Below, one piece after another: positions 15,689 through 25,021 of a DNA stretch of 64,000 bases; the stretch's first letter is position 1, and each line of letters opens with the position of its first letter. The notes under the pieces were generated by a model. That model saw nothing but the letters and a program-made list of their open reading frames with translations, searched no databases and was not told the origin of the DNA. The position numbers were made by a program, and so were the translations under genes. The stretch covers positions 16,182-80,181 of the forward strand of contig JADJFA010000024.1 in the NCBI GenBank assembly GCA_016708875.1. Reading direction: 5' to 3'. This DNA is from Lewinellaceae bacterium (GTDB lineage: Bacteria; Bacteroidota; Bacteroidia; Chitinophagales; Saprospiraceae).

Positions 15689-16810
15689 TTACACCTGTTT
15701 TTTCATCCTTAAAAAAGGGCGCTCAATCAAAACCCAACTGGCCCGTGCCAGCAAGTAAGTGCCCCCAAATGCAAGCAAAATATAGGTCGTTTGAGCAAAC
15801 ACAGGATTCCAGCCGCTTACTAAAAGCCAGTCGCCAAAACCCCGTTTCCAGGCATACTCGAACATGTGGTGGAACACGTAAAGGCCGTAGCTGTACTTCC
15901 CCAGGTGTTGAAGAAATGCGTTTTCGCAAACCCGGCGTGTGGCGGCGCGCGTGTCGGGATTGAGTGCGAGAAAAAGCATCGAGGCAAACAAAATCGGCGA
16001 AAGGGTATAGAGCCGGTGTTCCGTTCCGTTCAGGAAAATTTGCAGGATTTCCCATCCCGTCCAGCAGAAAAGTATCCGGGCAATCCAGAATTTATAGGGC
16101 AAGGATTGAAGCCAGCCCAGTCGCAACGCCACGGCAACAAATGCCCCTACGGCCAAGCCATCCATACGGCAAAAAGGCAAGGTGTACGCAGCCACCGATA
16201 GTTCCGTGCCCACCACATGATCGGTCATATTACGCAGGCCCGTACCCATGGCCAGGAGCACCAGGCAAAGAATCGCCAGCCCGCGCCTCGGCATTAAATA
16301 TACAATCAAAGGCCAAAGCAGGTAGAACTGCTCTTCAATAGCCAAAGACCATAAATGGTTGAGATTGAACACCTGACTGTGCCAGAGCCAGTCGTTTTTC
16401 AAGCCCATCGCGATATTTGGCGTGAATGTGAAAAACCACGCGAAGGAGTCGTAACCCTGCAAACGCTCCGGGGCTTTTTCTATAAAAACAATGGTGATCC
16501 AGGTCACCAAAACCGCAAAATAATAAAGCGGGAAAATGCGCAACACGCGCCGCCGGTAGAAACCCGAAAAGTAGCCAGGCTTTTCCTTAGAATCGAGCAA
16601 AATGCCCGTAATAAGAAAACCCGACAAGACAAAAAACAGATCCACCCCCATCCAACCATTTTGAAAAATAAAGAAAGTCCGCTCGTTGGCGAAATATTCC
16701 CGCATCAAAAAATGGCTCAACAACACGGTCAGAATGGCAATGCCCCGCACCCCGTCGAGTGCCGGGATGTGGCCGCGAAAATTTATTTCTGAATGTTGGG
16801 TGTTGACCAT
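15689..16810 (-). CDS. Acyltransferase 3 family membrane protein (OafA/YrhL-like)
   Basis: 373 residues from ATG 16810 (MVNTQHSEINFRGHIPALDGVRGIAIL). The frame is open to an ATG at 16882, but that codon lies inside a 43-bp hairpin arm, so the internal start is preferred. The motif LDGVRGIAILTVLLSHF near the N-terminus with its catalytic-type His, the segment SGFLITGILLDSK, and ten or so membrane spans are those of the acyltransferase 3 family. It ends in LIERPFLRMKK, as usual. These enzymes O-acylate surface polysaccharides, lipids or peptidoglycan from a cytoplasmic acyl donor. The substrate is not predictable; no polysaccharide genes lie beside it. Confidence 0.85.
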   Translation of the reverse strand: MVNTQHSEINFRGHIPALDGVRGIAILTVLLSHFLMREYFANERTFFIFQNGWMGVDLFFVLSGFLITGILLDSKEKPGYFSGFYRRRVLRIFPLYYFAVLVTWITIVFIEKAPERLQGYDSFAWFFTFTPNIAMGLKNDWLWHSQVFNLNHLWSLAIEEQFYLLWPLIVYLMPRRGLAILCLVLLAMGTGLRNMTDHVVGTELSVAAYTLPFCRMDGLAVGAFVAVALRLGWLQSLPYKFWIARILFCWTGWEILQIFLNGTEHRLYTLSPILFASMLFLALNPDTRAATRRVCENAFLQHLGKYSYGLYVFHHMFEYAWKRGFGDWLLVSGWNPVFAQTTYILLAFGGTYLLARASWVLIERPFLRMKKQV

Positions 16811-16853
16811 TGGTTTAGTTTCGATATGAGTCGAGTTTTGGACATACTCAAAT

Positions 16854-17006
16854 TTTCTTTGATTGACGAGTGACGAATACATGATTGTTGATTTTTGAGG
16901 TAATGGACGATGTAATTATGGACGATGGCGGCACATCGGACATTATCAATCCACAATCAAATCAAAAATCAACAATCATGTATTCGTCACTCGTCAATCA
17001 AAGAAA
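16854..17006. repeat. 43-bp perfect inverted repeat between murI and the acyltransferase
   Basis: 16854-16896 and 16964-17006 are exact complements (67-base loop). The left arm contains the upstream ATG of the acyltransferase frame; the right arm ends 31 bases before the murI stop. Words GATTGTTGATT and GACGAGTGACGAAT are iterated. Confidence 0.95.
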
Positions 17007-17036
17007 CCTCAAGATTCGGAATGAGACATATTTGGT

Positions 17037-17870
17037 TTAGACGACAAGCGCCAAGTGTTTCGACCGTACTTCCTGGCCCAAAAATATCGCCGCTTTTCTG
17101 TCAAAGTCTTCCGCAGATTCGGTGGTGAAATATTCCACGCTCCGGCCCTTGCTGCACACCGCTTCTATTTCCGGGTGGCGGTGAAGGTAGTCCAAAAGAC
17201 TTTTAGCAACGATTTCTCCCTGCGAGAGCAGTTGGACATTGGAAGGCAGGTATTGCTTGATTTTTTTTTCGAGCAAAGGATAATGGGTACAACCCAACAC
17301 CACCGTGTCAATTTCAGAAGATTGCGAAAGCAGTTCTCCCAGATATTTTTTGACGAAATAATCAGCCCCCTCGCCTTCGTGTTCGTTGTTTTCCACCAGC
17401 GGCACCCACATTGGGCAGGCTTGTTGGAATACCTTTATTTCCGGGAAAAACTTCTCGATTTCAATGACATAGGACCGAGACACCACGGTGCCGCGTGTAG
17501 CCAAAACGCCGACATGTTTGGTTTTTGAAAAGTTCCCTACGATTTCCGTGGTGGGTCTGATTACGCCTAAAACCCTTCTATTGGGAGCGATTTTCGGCAA
17601 ATCCTGCTGCTGGATGGTACGCAATGCCTTGGCTGAAGCCGTGTTGCAAGCCAAAACGACCAACTGGCAGCCCATGTCAAACAAGTGGCGTACACACTCC
17701 AGGGTGTAATGATAAATGGTGTCGAAATCCCTCGGTCCGTAGGGTGCACGGGCATTGTCGCCGAGATAGATGTAGTCGTATTGCGGGAGTTTTGCGCGGA
17801 TGTCGCGAAAAACGGTAAGGCCTCCGTAGCCGGAGTCGAAGATGCCGATGGGGGCAGGTTTGGTAATCAT
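17037..17870 (-). CDS. murI: Glutamate racemase
   Basis: 277 residues. MurI converts L- to D-glutamate for peptidoglycan. Both catalytic cysteines are present, in VVLACNTASA (C75) and VVLGCTHYPLL (about residue 195). The N-terminal IGIFDSGYGGLTV and DNARAPYG motifs are standard, and the length is normal. The ATG overlaps the ftsK stop by four bases (ATGA), so the two genes are translationally coupled, linking cell division and wall synthesis. Confidence 0.95.
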   Translation of the reverse strand: MITKPAPIGIFDSGYGGLTVFRDIRAKLPQYDYIYLGDNARAPYGPRDFDTIYHYTLECVRHLFDMGCQLVVLACNTASAKALRTIQQQDLPKIAPNRRVLGVIRPTTEIVGNFSKTKHVGVLATRGTVVSRSYVIEIEKFFPEIKVFQQACPMWVPLVENNEHEGEGADYFVKKYLGELLSQSSEIDTVVLGCTHYPLLEKKIKQYLPSNVQLLSQGEIVAKSLLDYLHRHPEIEAVCSKGRSVEYFTTESAEDFDRKAAIFLGQEVRSKHLALVV

Positions 17871-20373
17871 CCCATCCGCTTCTTATTCAATTCCACAAAA
17901 AACCGATTCAACTCATCCACGGAATAATAAAGCACCTCCCTCGGTTTGGAGCCATCTGCCGGGCCGACGATGCCAAGGCCTTCGAGTTGGTCCATAATAC
18001 GACCAGCGCGGTTGTAGCCGAGTTTCATGCGTCGTTGAATCAGGCTCGTACTGCCGTGCTGTGTTTCCACCACCAATCGGCCTGCGTCTTCAAGCATATC
18101 ATCCATGTCAGCAAAACTGAACTGTTTGCCGCTCTTGCTATCGCCCCCTTGTTCGCCATCTGGGTGGAATTCGGGCAAAAAGAACGGCTCGGGGAAACCT
18201 TGCTGTTTGGCAATAAAATCAATCACACGCTCCACCTCCGGCGTGTCCACAAACGCCGATTGCAAACGCACAATGTCACCGCCCACCGAAAGCAACATAT
18301 CGCCGCGCCCAGTAAGTTGTTCGGCACCGCCCGTGTCAAGTATGGTGCGGGAGTCCACTTTTGAAGCCACTTTAAAGGCAATACGCGCAGGGAAGTTTGC
18401 CTTGATAACCCCCGTGATGATATTGACCGAGGGGCGCTGAGTTGCTATAATAAGGTGTATGCCCACGGCCCGCGCCAATTGGGCAAGTCGGCCAATCGGT
18501 AATTCAATCTCTTTCCCTGCGGTCATGATCAAATCGGCGAACTCGTCAATGACGAGCACGATATAAGGCATGAAGCGGTGACCCTTGTGCGGGTTGAGCC
18601 GTCGGGCTACAAATTTGTCGTTGTACTCTGTGATGTTCCGCGTTTCTGCTTTTTTCATCAGGTCGTAGCGCGATTCCATCTCGATGATGAGCGAGTTGAG
18701 CGTGTGTACCACCTTGGTAGTGTCGGTCACAATCGGCTCTGTTTGGTCGGGTAAGAAACCAAGGAAGTGGTTTTCGAGGTGGGCGTAGGGGAAGAGCTTC
18801 AACCTTCTTGGGGTCAATTAAAATCAGTTTTACCTGCGAAGGGTGCTTTTTGTAGAGCAATGACATGAGCACCACCCCGATGCCCACGGATTTACCCTGT
18901 CCGGTGGCACCTGCAATAAGCAAGTGTGGCATCCTGGTCAAATCCGCTACAAACACCTCATTCTGAATGGTTTTCCCCAGCGCAATGGGCAGTTCCATTT
19001 TCGCGCGTTTGAAACGCTCGTCCATGATTACCTCCCGGATACCCACCGTCTGCCGCTTTTTGTTTGGCACCTCGATACCGATGGTGCCCTTGCCCGGAAT
19101 CGGTGCAATGATACGAATGCCGAGTGCGGAGAGGTTCAGCGCGATATCGTCTTCCAGGTTTTTGATTTTGGAAATGCGAATGCCTTTTGCAGGGATGATT
19201 TCATAGAGCGTGACCGTCGGCCCAATGGTAGCCTTGATTTTTTCGATCTCGATTTTGAAATACATCAAGGTCTGCAAAATCTGATTTTTGTTCGCCTCCA
19301 ACTCCTCGCGGTCTACTTCCAGTACGGTATTTTCATGCTCTACCAGCAACTGCGAGTGCGGGTATTCGTAGTGCGAAAGTTCGAGCGTGGGGTCGTAAGG
19401 TTCGCTCAGATTGGGGTTGTCCTCCTGAATGACGGCGGTGGGAGGTTTGTAGGCTTCGGCATCTTCGGGTGTAGCGGGCGTTGTTGGGGCGTTGATTACG
19501 ATTTCGAGGTCGCCATCATTGCCTGGTATCAGCGTTTCGCGCTTAGGCGCGTCCGCAAAAAGGCCGGAGCGTTGGCTCAAATCAGCGCTAGTTGACCAAC
19601 TGTTTCAAAATCTGCTAATCCCTGCACTGGGGCAGCGGTGGAAGTGGCTGTGGCAGAAGGATTTACAACAGGGTTAATCTCCTCCGTTTCCAAAGGTTTT
19701 TCTTCAAAAATAGAGCTACGGGTTTGGCGGGCAGTAGCGGCAGGTTTGCGTTTCCCGAAATTGCCCGCAAGCAGATCGTTCCAGGCCTGCTTGGTCTCGT
19801 CCCATAGTTTTTGCCACGAAAATCCGTCAGGTCGGGGTTATTCGACCACACGAACGTTGCCACCAATGCAAACAGCATCAGGGCAAGTGTGCCCACCACC
19901 CCGATAAAATTCTGAATGTACTCGCTGATCGCCTGCCCGAAAACGCCGCCCCATGGAAACTCCAGTTTTTGAAGAAAAAACGAGCACAGCACCGACGCGA
20001 TTGTCATCAGAATAACGGTGCGCTGAAATGTGCTGTTCAAAAACCCAAGCGGGGTACTGCGAATGAACGCAAGTCCATATTTATACAACAGGTACACAAA
20101 CCCATACGAGGCAACGCCAAACCCCCAGTAAATGATGGAGTCGGAAAGGAAGGCGCCTAGTCGGCCCAACCAGTTATCCACCGGGACATCGTCGAAAAAC
20201 ACATCCCACGAAAAGCGGAATACCACATCGTGGTCATTTCTCCAGGTGAAAAAATACGACGTGAAGGCGATGAAAAAATAGAAAGAAAGGAAAAGCAGGA
20301 ACACGCCGAAGAGTTTGGAAACTCGTTCGCTGTCGAAGTTCATGCTTAGTTGTCCGCGCTTTTTGGCTGCCAT
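17867..20373 (-). CDS. ftsK: FtsK/SpoIIIE DNA translocase, three frameshifts
   Basis: Three frames together make one FtsK. The N-terminal part (ATG 20373, MAAKKRGQLSMNF) has four membrane segments. A missing base in the A4 run 19819-19822 shifts the frame (corrected: DFSWQKLWDETKQAWNDLL). A second missing base lies between 19577 and 19607. An extra base lies near 18797 (corrected: ILIDPKKVELFPYAHLENH). Correction gives 835 residues, normal for the family. The motor domain has Walker A GATGQGKSVGIG and Walker B IVLVIDEFADLI. The C-terminal gamma domain (SLIQRRMKLGYNRAGRIMDQLEGLGI) would read polar DNA motifs. FtsK pumps DNA at the septum and activates dimer resolution. Since each break is one base and the rest is intact, errors are likelier than decay. 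Confidence 0.88.
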
Positions 20374-20385
20374 CCCGCAAAAGTA
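20374..20385 (-). promoter_or_regulatory. -7 box TACTTTTG directly before ftsK
   Basis: On the minus strand TACTTTTG (20378-20385) ends four bases before the ATG at 20373. With the usual distance from -7 box to start site, transcription would begin at or next to the ATG, giving a leaderless mRNA. Confidence 0.45.
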
Positions 20386-20491
20386 GCGGGAATGTTGAAT
20401 TTTTTTGTTTTGAAACCTTGAGTACAACACAATTAGGTACTTGCCAAACAGTCAGGCCTCTTCAAGCAGTACGCGGAGAGGCTATTTTTGT

Positions 20492-21127
20492 TTACTTCTT
20501 ACGCACCACCATCAAACCATCGCGAAAAGGCAGCAGCAAGTTCTCCACTCTTTCGTCCTGCTGCACAAAATCGTTGAATGCCCGGAGGGCACGGGCTGTT
20601 TCGTCGCGTTCGTTGCCAGAAGCGACTTTGCCATCCCATAAAACGTTGTCTGCAAGTAAAAAACCGCCGGGGCGCATTTTGGCTAATGCCATTTCGTAAT
20701 GCGCCGGGTAATCCAGTTTTCCCGCATCGAGAAAAACAAGATCGAACACCTCATCTAAGGTAGGCACCACTTCTGCGGCATCACCCAGGTGCAGCACAAT
20801 CTTTTGCACCATGTCGGCCTGCTGGATGTACTTTTGAATCAACCAGCCCAATTCGTCGTTTGCTTCGATGGTGTGGAGCACTCCCCCCTCCACCAAACCC
20901 TCTGCCATACATATAGCGGTGTAGCCCGTGAAAGTACCGATTTCCAACACGCGCTTCGGCCGCAACATCAAACTGAGGAATCGGAGCAGCTGACCCTGAT
21001 ACTCGCCACTCAACATCTGAGGGCCGAGGGTGCGCAGGTGGGTTTCGCGCTCCAGGTCGTGGAGTATCCCACCTAAAGGGGAAGAATGTGAAAAGCAGTA
21101 AGCGAGTGTTGGGTCAGTTTGCGGCAT
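20492..21127 (-). CDS. SAM-dependent O-methyltransferase (PF01596 type)
   Basis: 211 residues from ATG 21127 (MPQTDPTLAYCFSHSSP); a start at 21166 would add 13 residues. The SAM-binding signature VLEIGTFTGYTAICMAEGL, then TIEANDE, then FDLVFLDAGKLDYPAHYE with metal-ligand acidic residues, and the C-terminal ADNVLWDGKV follow the catechol/caffeoyl-CoA O-methyltransferase order. The enzyme transfers a methyl group to a catechol-like hydroxyl, Mg2+-dependent. The natural substrate in bacteria is mostly unknown, and the neighbours give no hint. Confidence 0.85.
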   Translation of the reverse strand: MPQTDPTLAYCFSHSSPLGGILHDLERETHLRTLGPQMLSGEYQGQLLRFLSLMLRPKRVLEIGTFTGYTAICMAEGLVEGGVLHTIEANDELGWLIQKYIQQADMVQKIVLHLGDAAEVVPTLDEVFDLVFLDAGKLDYPAHYEMALAKMRPGGFLLADNVLWDGKVASGNERDETARALRAFNDFVQQDERVENLLLPFRDGLMVVRKK

Positions 21128-21227
21128 ATTGTACGGTTTGGGGCAAGTTTCCGAAGGTCTTGGCAAATGTCCGCCTAAATTTTATGGATTTTTTTGAAAA
21201 TTGTTTTTCCGTTTAAACCTGTAGCTA

Positions 21228-21235
21228 TACCTTTG
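21228..21235 (+). promoter_or_regulatory. -7 box TACCTTTG upstream of the tRNA cluster
   Basis: TACCTTTG fits the Bacteroidota -7 consensus TAnnTTTG. A TTG lies 24 bases upstream (21201), slightly far for a -33 box. The next feature downstream is tRNA-Thr at 21323. Confidence 0.45.
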
Positions 21236-21322
21236 CATTCGCTTTTCAAGAAGGGTCCTTTTTTCTCGCGAAAGTGTGTTGTTTGAATGCCCAAATTAGC
21301 CTTGGAGGCTACGAATTTTTCG

Positions 21323-21395
21323 CCACTGTAGCTCAGCTGGTAGAGCAGCTGATTTGTAATCAGCTGGTCGGGGGTTCGAGTCCCTCTAGTGGCTC
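21323..21395 (+). tRNA. tRNA-Thr (TGT anticodon)
   Basis: 73 bases, full cloverleaf: acceptor GCCACTG with TAGTGGC, D arm GCTCAGCTGGTAGAGC, anticodon stem CTGAT/ATCAG with loop TTGTA, and T arm GGGGGTTCGAGTCCCTC. No CCA is encoded. It is first in the Thr-Tyr-Gly-Thr-tuf-Trp run. Confidence 0.95.
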
Positions 21396-21416
21396 TAGAA
21401 AATTTACATTTTCCTG

Positions 21417-21486
21417 TTTTACATTTTACGGTTTTCCTATTTTTTAAACCGCAAAATGTAAAACCGGAGAATGTAAAATGTAAAAC
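21417..21486. repeat. AAAATGTAAAAC-word hairpin between tRNA-Thr and tRNA-Tyr
   Basis: The left arm repeats TTTTACATTTT, the right arm repeats AAAATGTAAAAC, with the central pairing around CGGTTTT/AAACCG. It fills nearly the whole 107-base gap. Confidence 0.75.
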
Positions 21487-21502
21487 AAGCAAAATGCACC
21501 TT

Positions 21503-21586
21503 GGGGGTGCCCCGGAGTCGGAGAGCCGGGCCAGACTGTAAATCTGGTGCTTTACCGCTGAGTAGGTTCGAATCCCACCACCCCCA
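21503..21586 (+). tRNA. tRNA-Tyr (GTA anticodon)
   Basis: 84 bases with a long variable arm. Acceptor GGGGGTG pairs with CACCCCC, anticodon arm CCAGACTGTAAATCTGG, T arm with GGTTCGAATCC. Confidence 0.95.
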
Positions 21587-21593
21587 CCGTTTA

Positions 21594-21686
21594 TGAAGTG
21601 ATAGAGTGATGAAGTGATGAAGTGAATTGCGCCGAGATCGGATCAAATCACTTCATCGCTCTATCACTTCATCACTTCATCACTCT
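21594..21686. repeat. GAAGTGAT-word hairpin between tRNA-Tyr and tRNA-Gly
   Basis: The left arm (21594-21624) iterates TGAAGTGA/TAGAGTGA. The right arm (21646-21686) iterates the complement CACTTCAT/CTCTATCA. The best paired block is 20 of 21 bases. Confidence 0.85.
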
Positions 21687-21687
21687 T

Positions 21688-21760
21688 GCGGTGGTAACTC
21701 AGTTGGTAGAGTGTCAGCCTTCCAAGCTGAATGTCGCGAGTTCGAACCTCGTCCGCCGCT
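21688..21760 (+). tRNA. tRNA-Gly (TCC anticodon)
   Basis: 73 bases. Acceptor GCGGTGG pairs with CCGCCGC (one G-U), anticodon stem TCAGC/GCTGA with loop CTTCCAA, and T arm GCGAGTTCGAACCTCGT. Confidence 0.95.
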
Positions 21761-21766
21761 CTAAAG

Positions 21767-21838
21767 CATGAAGTGATAAAGTGATAAAGTGATGATGCGA
21801 TAAATCACTTCATCACTTTATCGCTCTATCACTTCATG
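21767..21838. repeat. AAGTGATA-word hairpin between tRNA-Gly and tRNA-Thr
   Basis: Left arm 21767-21795 pairs with 21810-21838 at 27 of 29 positions. The word AAGTGATA is repeated three times in the left arm. The gap holds little else. Confidence 0.88.
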
Positions 21839-21841
21839 TAA

Positions 21842-21913
<72 letters not shown>

Positions 21914-21917
21914 CAAA

Positions 21918-22000
21918 AGAAAGTGATAAGCTGATAATTTCTCAATGTGGTAAAGACAGGTTTACAATGTTATCACATCATCACATTATCGAATTGTCAC
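21918..22000. repeat. GTGATAA-word hairpin between tRNA-Thr and tuf
   Basis: AAGTGATAAGCTGATAAT on the left faces TTATCACATCATCACATTATC on the right, a looser inverted repeat of the same style as its neighbours. It lies in the tuf leader. Confidence 0.6.
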
Positions 22001-22052
22001 AGTATTAAACCATATTTTTCACTTTAACTTTTAAGATTAAAAGTCTTTTACA

Positions 22053-23249
22053 ATGGCAAAAGAGACATTCCAGCGCACCAAGCCGCACGTAAACATTGGC
22101 ACCATCGGTCACGTTGACCACGGCAAAACTACGCTGACGGCTGCCATTACCTATGTGCTTTCGAAAAAAGGTCTGGCTAAGAAAACAGACTATGATTCTA
22201 TTGACGCGGCTCCTGAAGAGAAAGAGCGCGGTATCACCATCAACACTGCTCACGTAGAATATGAGACGGCTGGCCGTCACTACGCTCACGTGGACTGCCC
22301 AGGTCACGCTGACTACATCAAAAACATGATCACGGGTGCCGCCCAGATGGACGGTGCGATCCTTGTTTGCGCTGCTACGGATGGCCCAATGCCTCAAACC
22401 CGCGAGCACATCCTGCTCGCCCGTCAGGTAGGTGTGCCTAACATCGTGGTGTTCATGAACAAAGTAGATCTCGTGGATGATCCAGAGATGCTTGAACTTG
22501 TTGACATGGAACTCCGTGAACTGTTGACCTCTTATGGTTTCGATGGCGACAACGCCAAAATCATCCAGGGATCTGCAATCAATGCACTTGGTGGAAGCGA
22601 TCAAGCAGCAGAAGACAAGATCATGGAACTCATGGACGCTTGCGACTCCGAAATTCCGGAGCCTGTACGTGAAACCGACAAACCATTCCTGATGCCTGTC
22701 GAAGACGTATTCACCATCACAGGTCGTGGCACAGTGGCTACTGGTCGTATCGAACGTGGAGTAATCAACGTAGGTGACCCAGTGGACATTCTTGGTATGC
22801 AGGCTGAAGGCGAAATGCTGAAGTCCGTTATCACCGGGGTAGAAATGTTCCGCAAACTGCTTGATCGTGGCGAGGCTGGCGACAACGCAGGTCTGCTCCT
22901 CCGTGGTATTGACAAAGAAGCCATCCGCCGTGGTATGGTTATTTGCAAACCAGGTTCTGTGAAACCACACAAGCACTTCAAGTGTTCTGTATACGTGTTG
23001 TCGAAAGAAGAAGGTGGCCGTCACACGCCATTCTTCAACGGCTACCGCCCACAGTTCTACTTCCGTACAACGGACGTAACAGGTGATTGCAAACTTCCAG
23101 CTAACGTAGAAATGGTTATGCCTGGTGATAACATCGAACTAGAAGTGAAACTCCTCAGCACTATCGCTATGGAAAAAGGCCTCCGCTTCGCTATCCGCGA
23201 AGGTGGCCGTACCGTAGGCGCTGGTCAGGTAACGGAGATTCTGGACTAA
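22053..23249 (+). CDS. tuf: Translation elongation factor Tu
   Basis: 398 residues. EF-Tu is the GTPase that carries aminoacyl-tRNA to the ribosome. The G motifs are all visible: GHVDHGKTT (G1), GITINTAHVEY (G2), DCPGHADY (G3), NKVDLVDD (G4). The two beta-barrel domains follow and the protein ends RTVGAGQVTEILD. The ATG follows the leader hairpin by about 50 bases. It stands between tRNA-Thr and tRNA-Trp, a common Bacteroidota order. Confidence 0.98.
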   Translation: MAKETFQRTKPHVNIGTIGHVDHGKTTLTAAITYVLSKKGLAKKTDYDSIDAAPEEKERGITINTAHVEYETAGRHYAHVDCPGHADYIKNMITGAAQMDGAILVCAATDGPMPQTREHILLARQVGVPNIVVFMNKVDLVDDPEMLELVDMELRELLTSYGFDGDNAKIIQGSAINALGGSDQAAEDKIMELMDACDSEIPEPVRETDKPFLMPVEDVFTITGRGTVATGRIERGVINVGDPVDILGMQAEGEMLKSVITGVEMFRKLLDRGEAGDNAGLLLRGIDKEAIRRGMVICKPGSVKPHKHFKCSVYVLSKEEGGRHTPFFNGYRPQFYFRTTDVTGDCKLPANVEMVMPGDNIELEVKLLSTIAMEKGLRFAIREGGRTVGAGQVTEILD

Positions 23250-23259
23250 ATATTAGTAA

Positions 23260-23319
23260 GCAGTGGCAGTTGCAGGCGGCAGTTTAATACTGCTCACTGC
23301 AACTGCTTACTGCTAACTG
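23260..23319. repeat. GGCAGT-word hairpin between tuf and tRNA-Trp
   Basis: GCAGTGGCAGTTGCAGGCGG on the left faces CTGCTCACTGCAACTGCTTA on the right. A second GGCAGT-word hairpin lies between rplJ and rplL, and a single arm of the same word lies after rpoC (37376-37402). Confidence 0.8.
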
Positions 23320-23323
23320 ACAA

Positions 23324-23396
23324 AGGGGCATAGCTCAACTGGTAGAGTGACGGTCTCCAAAACCGTAGGCTGCGGGTTCGATCCCTGCTGCCCCTG
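23324..23396 (+). tRNA. tRNA-Trp (CCA anticodon)
   Basis: 73 bases. Acceptor AGGGGCA pairs with TGCCCCT, anticodon arm ACGGTCTCCAAAACCGT, T arm GCGGGTTCGATCCCTGC. Confidence 0.95.
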
Positions 23397-23489
23397 CATA
23401 GCAAAAACAAGTTGCTCTTCGTTTCGGCGTTCGTTCCCCGCTTGTGGGCAACGGACTTTTAACGCAATGAGCAGCATCAAAGGTTTACA

Positions 23490-23681
23490 ATGGAAAAATT
23501 GACACTTTATCTGAAAGAAAGCTACCACGAGCTCACCAAAGAAGTGCACTGGCCTACCGCAGCGCAATTACAGGAAAGCACCATGGTGGTGTTGGTTACC
23601 TCGGGTCTTCTTGCGCTTATCATCTTTCTCATGGACAACGTCTGCGGTATTGTTATTAAGAAAGGTATTTACGGCCTATAA
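23490..23681 (+). CDS. secE: Preprotein translocase subunit SecE
   Basis: 63 residues, the short form with a single membrane segment (about 32-52). The amphipathic helix ESYHELTKEVHWPTAAQLQEST before it is the conserved SecE signature. SecE clamps the SecY channel. The gene lies between tRNA-Trp and nusG, its standard place. Confidence 0.92.
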   Translation: MEKLTLYLKESYHELTKEVHWPTAAQLQESTMVVLVTSGLLALIIFLMDNVCGIVIKKGIYGL

Positions 23682-23728
23682 TCGGTAGTAACCGGTTTAG
23701 CGTTTACCCTTTCTTCAATCCAAAAAGT

Positions 23729-24310
23729 ATGAGCCAAGACAAAGAGACAACGACCTCCGCCAACGCTGAGGATAGAAAATGGTACTCCCTGCGTGTAATC
23801 AGTGGCAAGGAGAAAAAAATTCAGGAGCGGATACTACTAGAAATAGAGCGTTCCGGCTGGCAGGGCTTTGTCTTCAATGTAATTGTGCCAACAGAGAAAG
23901 TTTATAAAGTGCGCAACGGGAAGAAGGTAATGCAGGAGCGCAACTTGTTGCCAGGTTATATCCTGGTTGAAGCGATTGGTTCCAAGTTGAAGGGCGATGT
24001 GGCGAAGATGATTGCGGATGTTCCCAATGTAATTCATTTCCTTGGGAAGGAGGATCCGCTCCCCATGACCCAGGTCGAAGCAAACCGCCTTTTGGGTAAG
24101 GTGGATGAAAGTACGGAATCTGGTGAAACCCTGAGCGAACCATTCCTCGTGAACGAAACCGTGAAAATTATTGACGGGCCGTTCGCAGAGTTTGTGGGTG
24201 ATGTGCAAGAGGTGAATGAAGAGAAAAAGAAACTCAAAGTTATTGTCAAGATATTTGGTCGTGGCACAGAAGTAGAGTTGAACTTTTTACAAGTTGAAAA
24301 AATCAGCTGA
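23729..24310 (+). CDS. nusG: Transcription termination/antitermination factor NusG
   Basis: 193 residues. The N-terminal NGN domain (KWYSLRVISGKEKKIQERI...LLPGYILVEA...VPNVIHFLG) binds RNA polymerase. The C-terminal KOW domain (VKIIDGPFAEFVGDVQEVNEEKKKLKVIVKIFGRGTEVELNFLQVEKI) contacts Rho or ribosomal S10. Length and order (secE-nusG-rplK) are normal. Confidence 0.95.
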   Translation: MSQDKETTTSANAEDRKWYSLRVISGKEKKIQERILLEIERSGWQGFVFNVIVPTEKVYKVRNGKKVMQERNLLPGYILVEAIGSKLKGDVAKMIADVPNVIHFLGKEDPLPMTQVEANRLLGKVDESTESGETLSEPFLVNETVKIIDGPFAEFVGDVQEVNEEKKKLKVIVKIFGRGTEVELNFLQVEKIS

Positions 24311-24367
24311 CGCAGCTTGCTTGATGCCTGTTCTCCCAGGCTCGCTTCCACAAAAGCGCGACAGCCG

Positions 24368-24464
24368 TTTAATAATGTGATAATGAGATAATTAGGAGAT
24401 GTGATAACTATCGCTTCTCTCCATTATCAAATTATCAAATTGATCAATTATCACATTCCGCAAT
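24368..24464. repeat. GTGATAAT-word hairpin between nusG and rplK
   Basis: AATGTGATAATGAGATAATT on the left faces ATTATCAAATTATCAAATTG and AATTATCACATT on the right. The outer 11 bases pair perfectly; inside, the words have drifted. The right end is two bases before the rplK leader. Confidence 0.75.
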
Positions 24465-24465
24465 C

Positions 24466-24939
24466 ATGGCAAAAGAAGTAGACGTATATATCAAACTCCA
24501 GGTAAAAGGTGGCCAAGCCAACCCTGCACCACCTATCGGACCTGCACTCGGTTCGAAAGGCGTGAACATCATGGAGTTCTGCAAGCGCTTCAATGCGCAG
24601 ACGACCGAGCAAATGGGTAAAATCCTCCCGGTCATTATTTCGGTGTATAAAGACAAAACCTTTGACTTTATCATCAAAACTCCACCGGCGGCTATCCAGC
24701 TTTTTGAGGCTGTAAAGCTTGCTCCAGGCAAAGGTTCGCCCGAACCCAATCGTAAAAAGATTGGCTCGGTTACTTGGGATCAAGTGCGCGCTATCGCAGA
24801 AAGCAAAATGCCCGACCTTAATTGCTTCACCATTGAATCGGCCATGAAAATGATTGCAGGCACCGCCCGCAGCATGGGAGTGACGATCACCGGTGATTTG
24901 CCAAAAGGGCAAACGGCACAAGGAGAAATACAAAATTAA
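24466..24939 (+). CDS. rplK: 50S ribosomal protein L11
   Basis: 157 residues, about ten longer than the E. coli protein at the C-terminus. The conserved KLQVKGGQANPAPPIGPALGSKGVNIMEFCKRFN and the C-terminal rRNA-binding TARSMGV are present. L11 binds the GTPase-associated centre of 23S rRNA. The TAA stop overlaps the left arm of the next hairpin. Confidence 0.95.
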   Translation: MAKEVDVYIKLQVKGGQANPAPPIGPALGSKGVNIMEFCKRFNAQTTEQMGKILPVIISVYKDKTFDFIIKTPPAAIQLFEAVKLAPGKGSPEPNRKKIGSVTWDQVRAIAESKMPDLNCFTIESAMKMIAGTARSMGVTITGDLPKGQTAQGEIQN

Positions 24940-25011
24940 TGAAGTGATGAAGTGATGAATTGATAAAGTGATTTTAGATCACTTCATCAATTCATCACTT
25001 TATCGCTTCAT
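24939..25011. repeat. GAAGTGAT-word hairpin between rplK and rplA
   Basis: Arms 24939-24972 and 24978-25011 pair at 31 of 34 positions with a 5-base loop. The same word is used between the tRNA genes 3 kb upstream. Confidence 0.9.
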
Positions 25012-25021
25012 ATTCAAGGGA

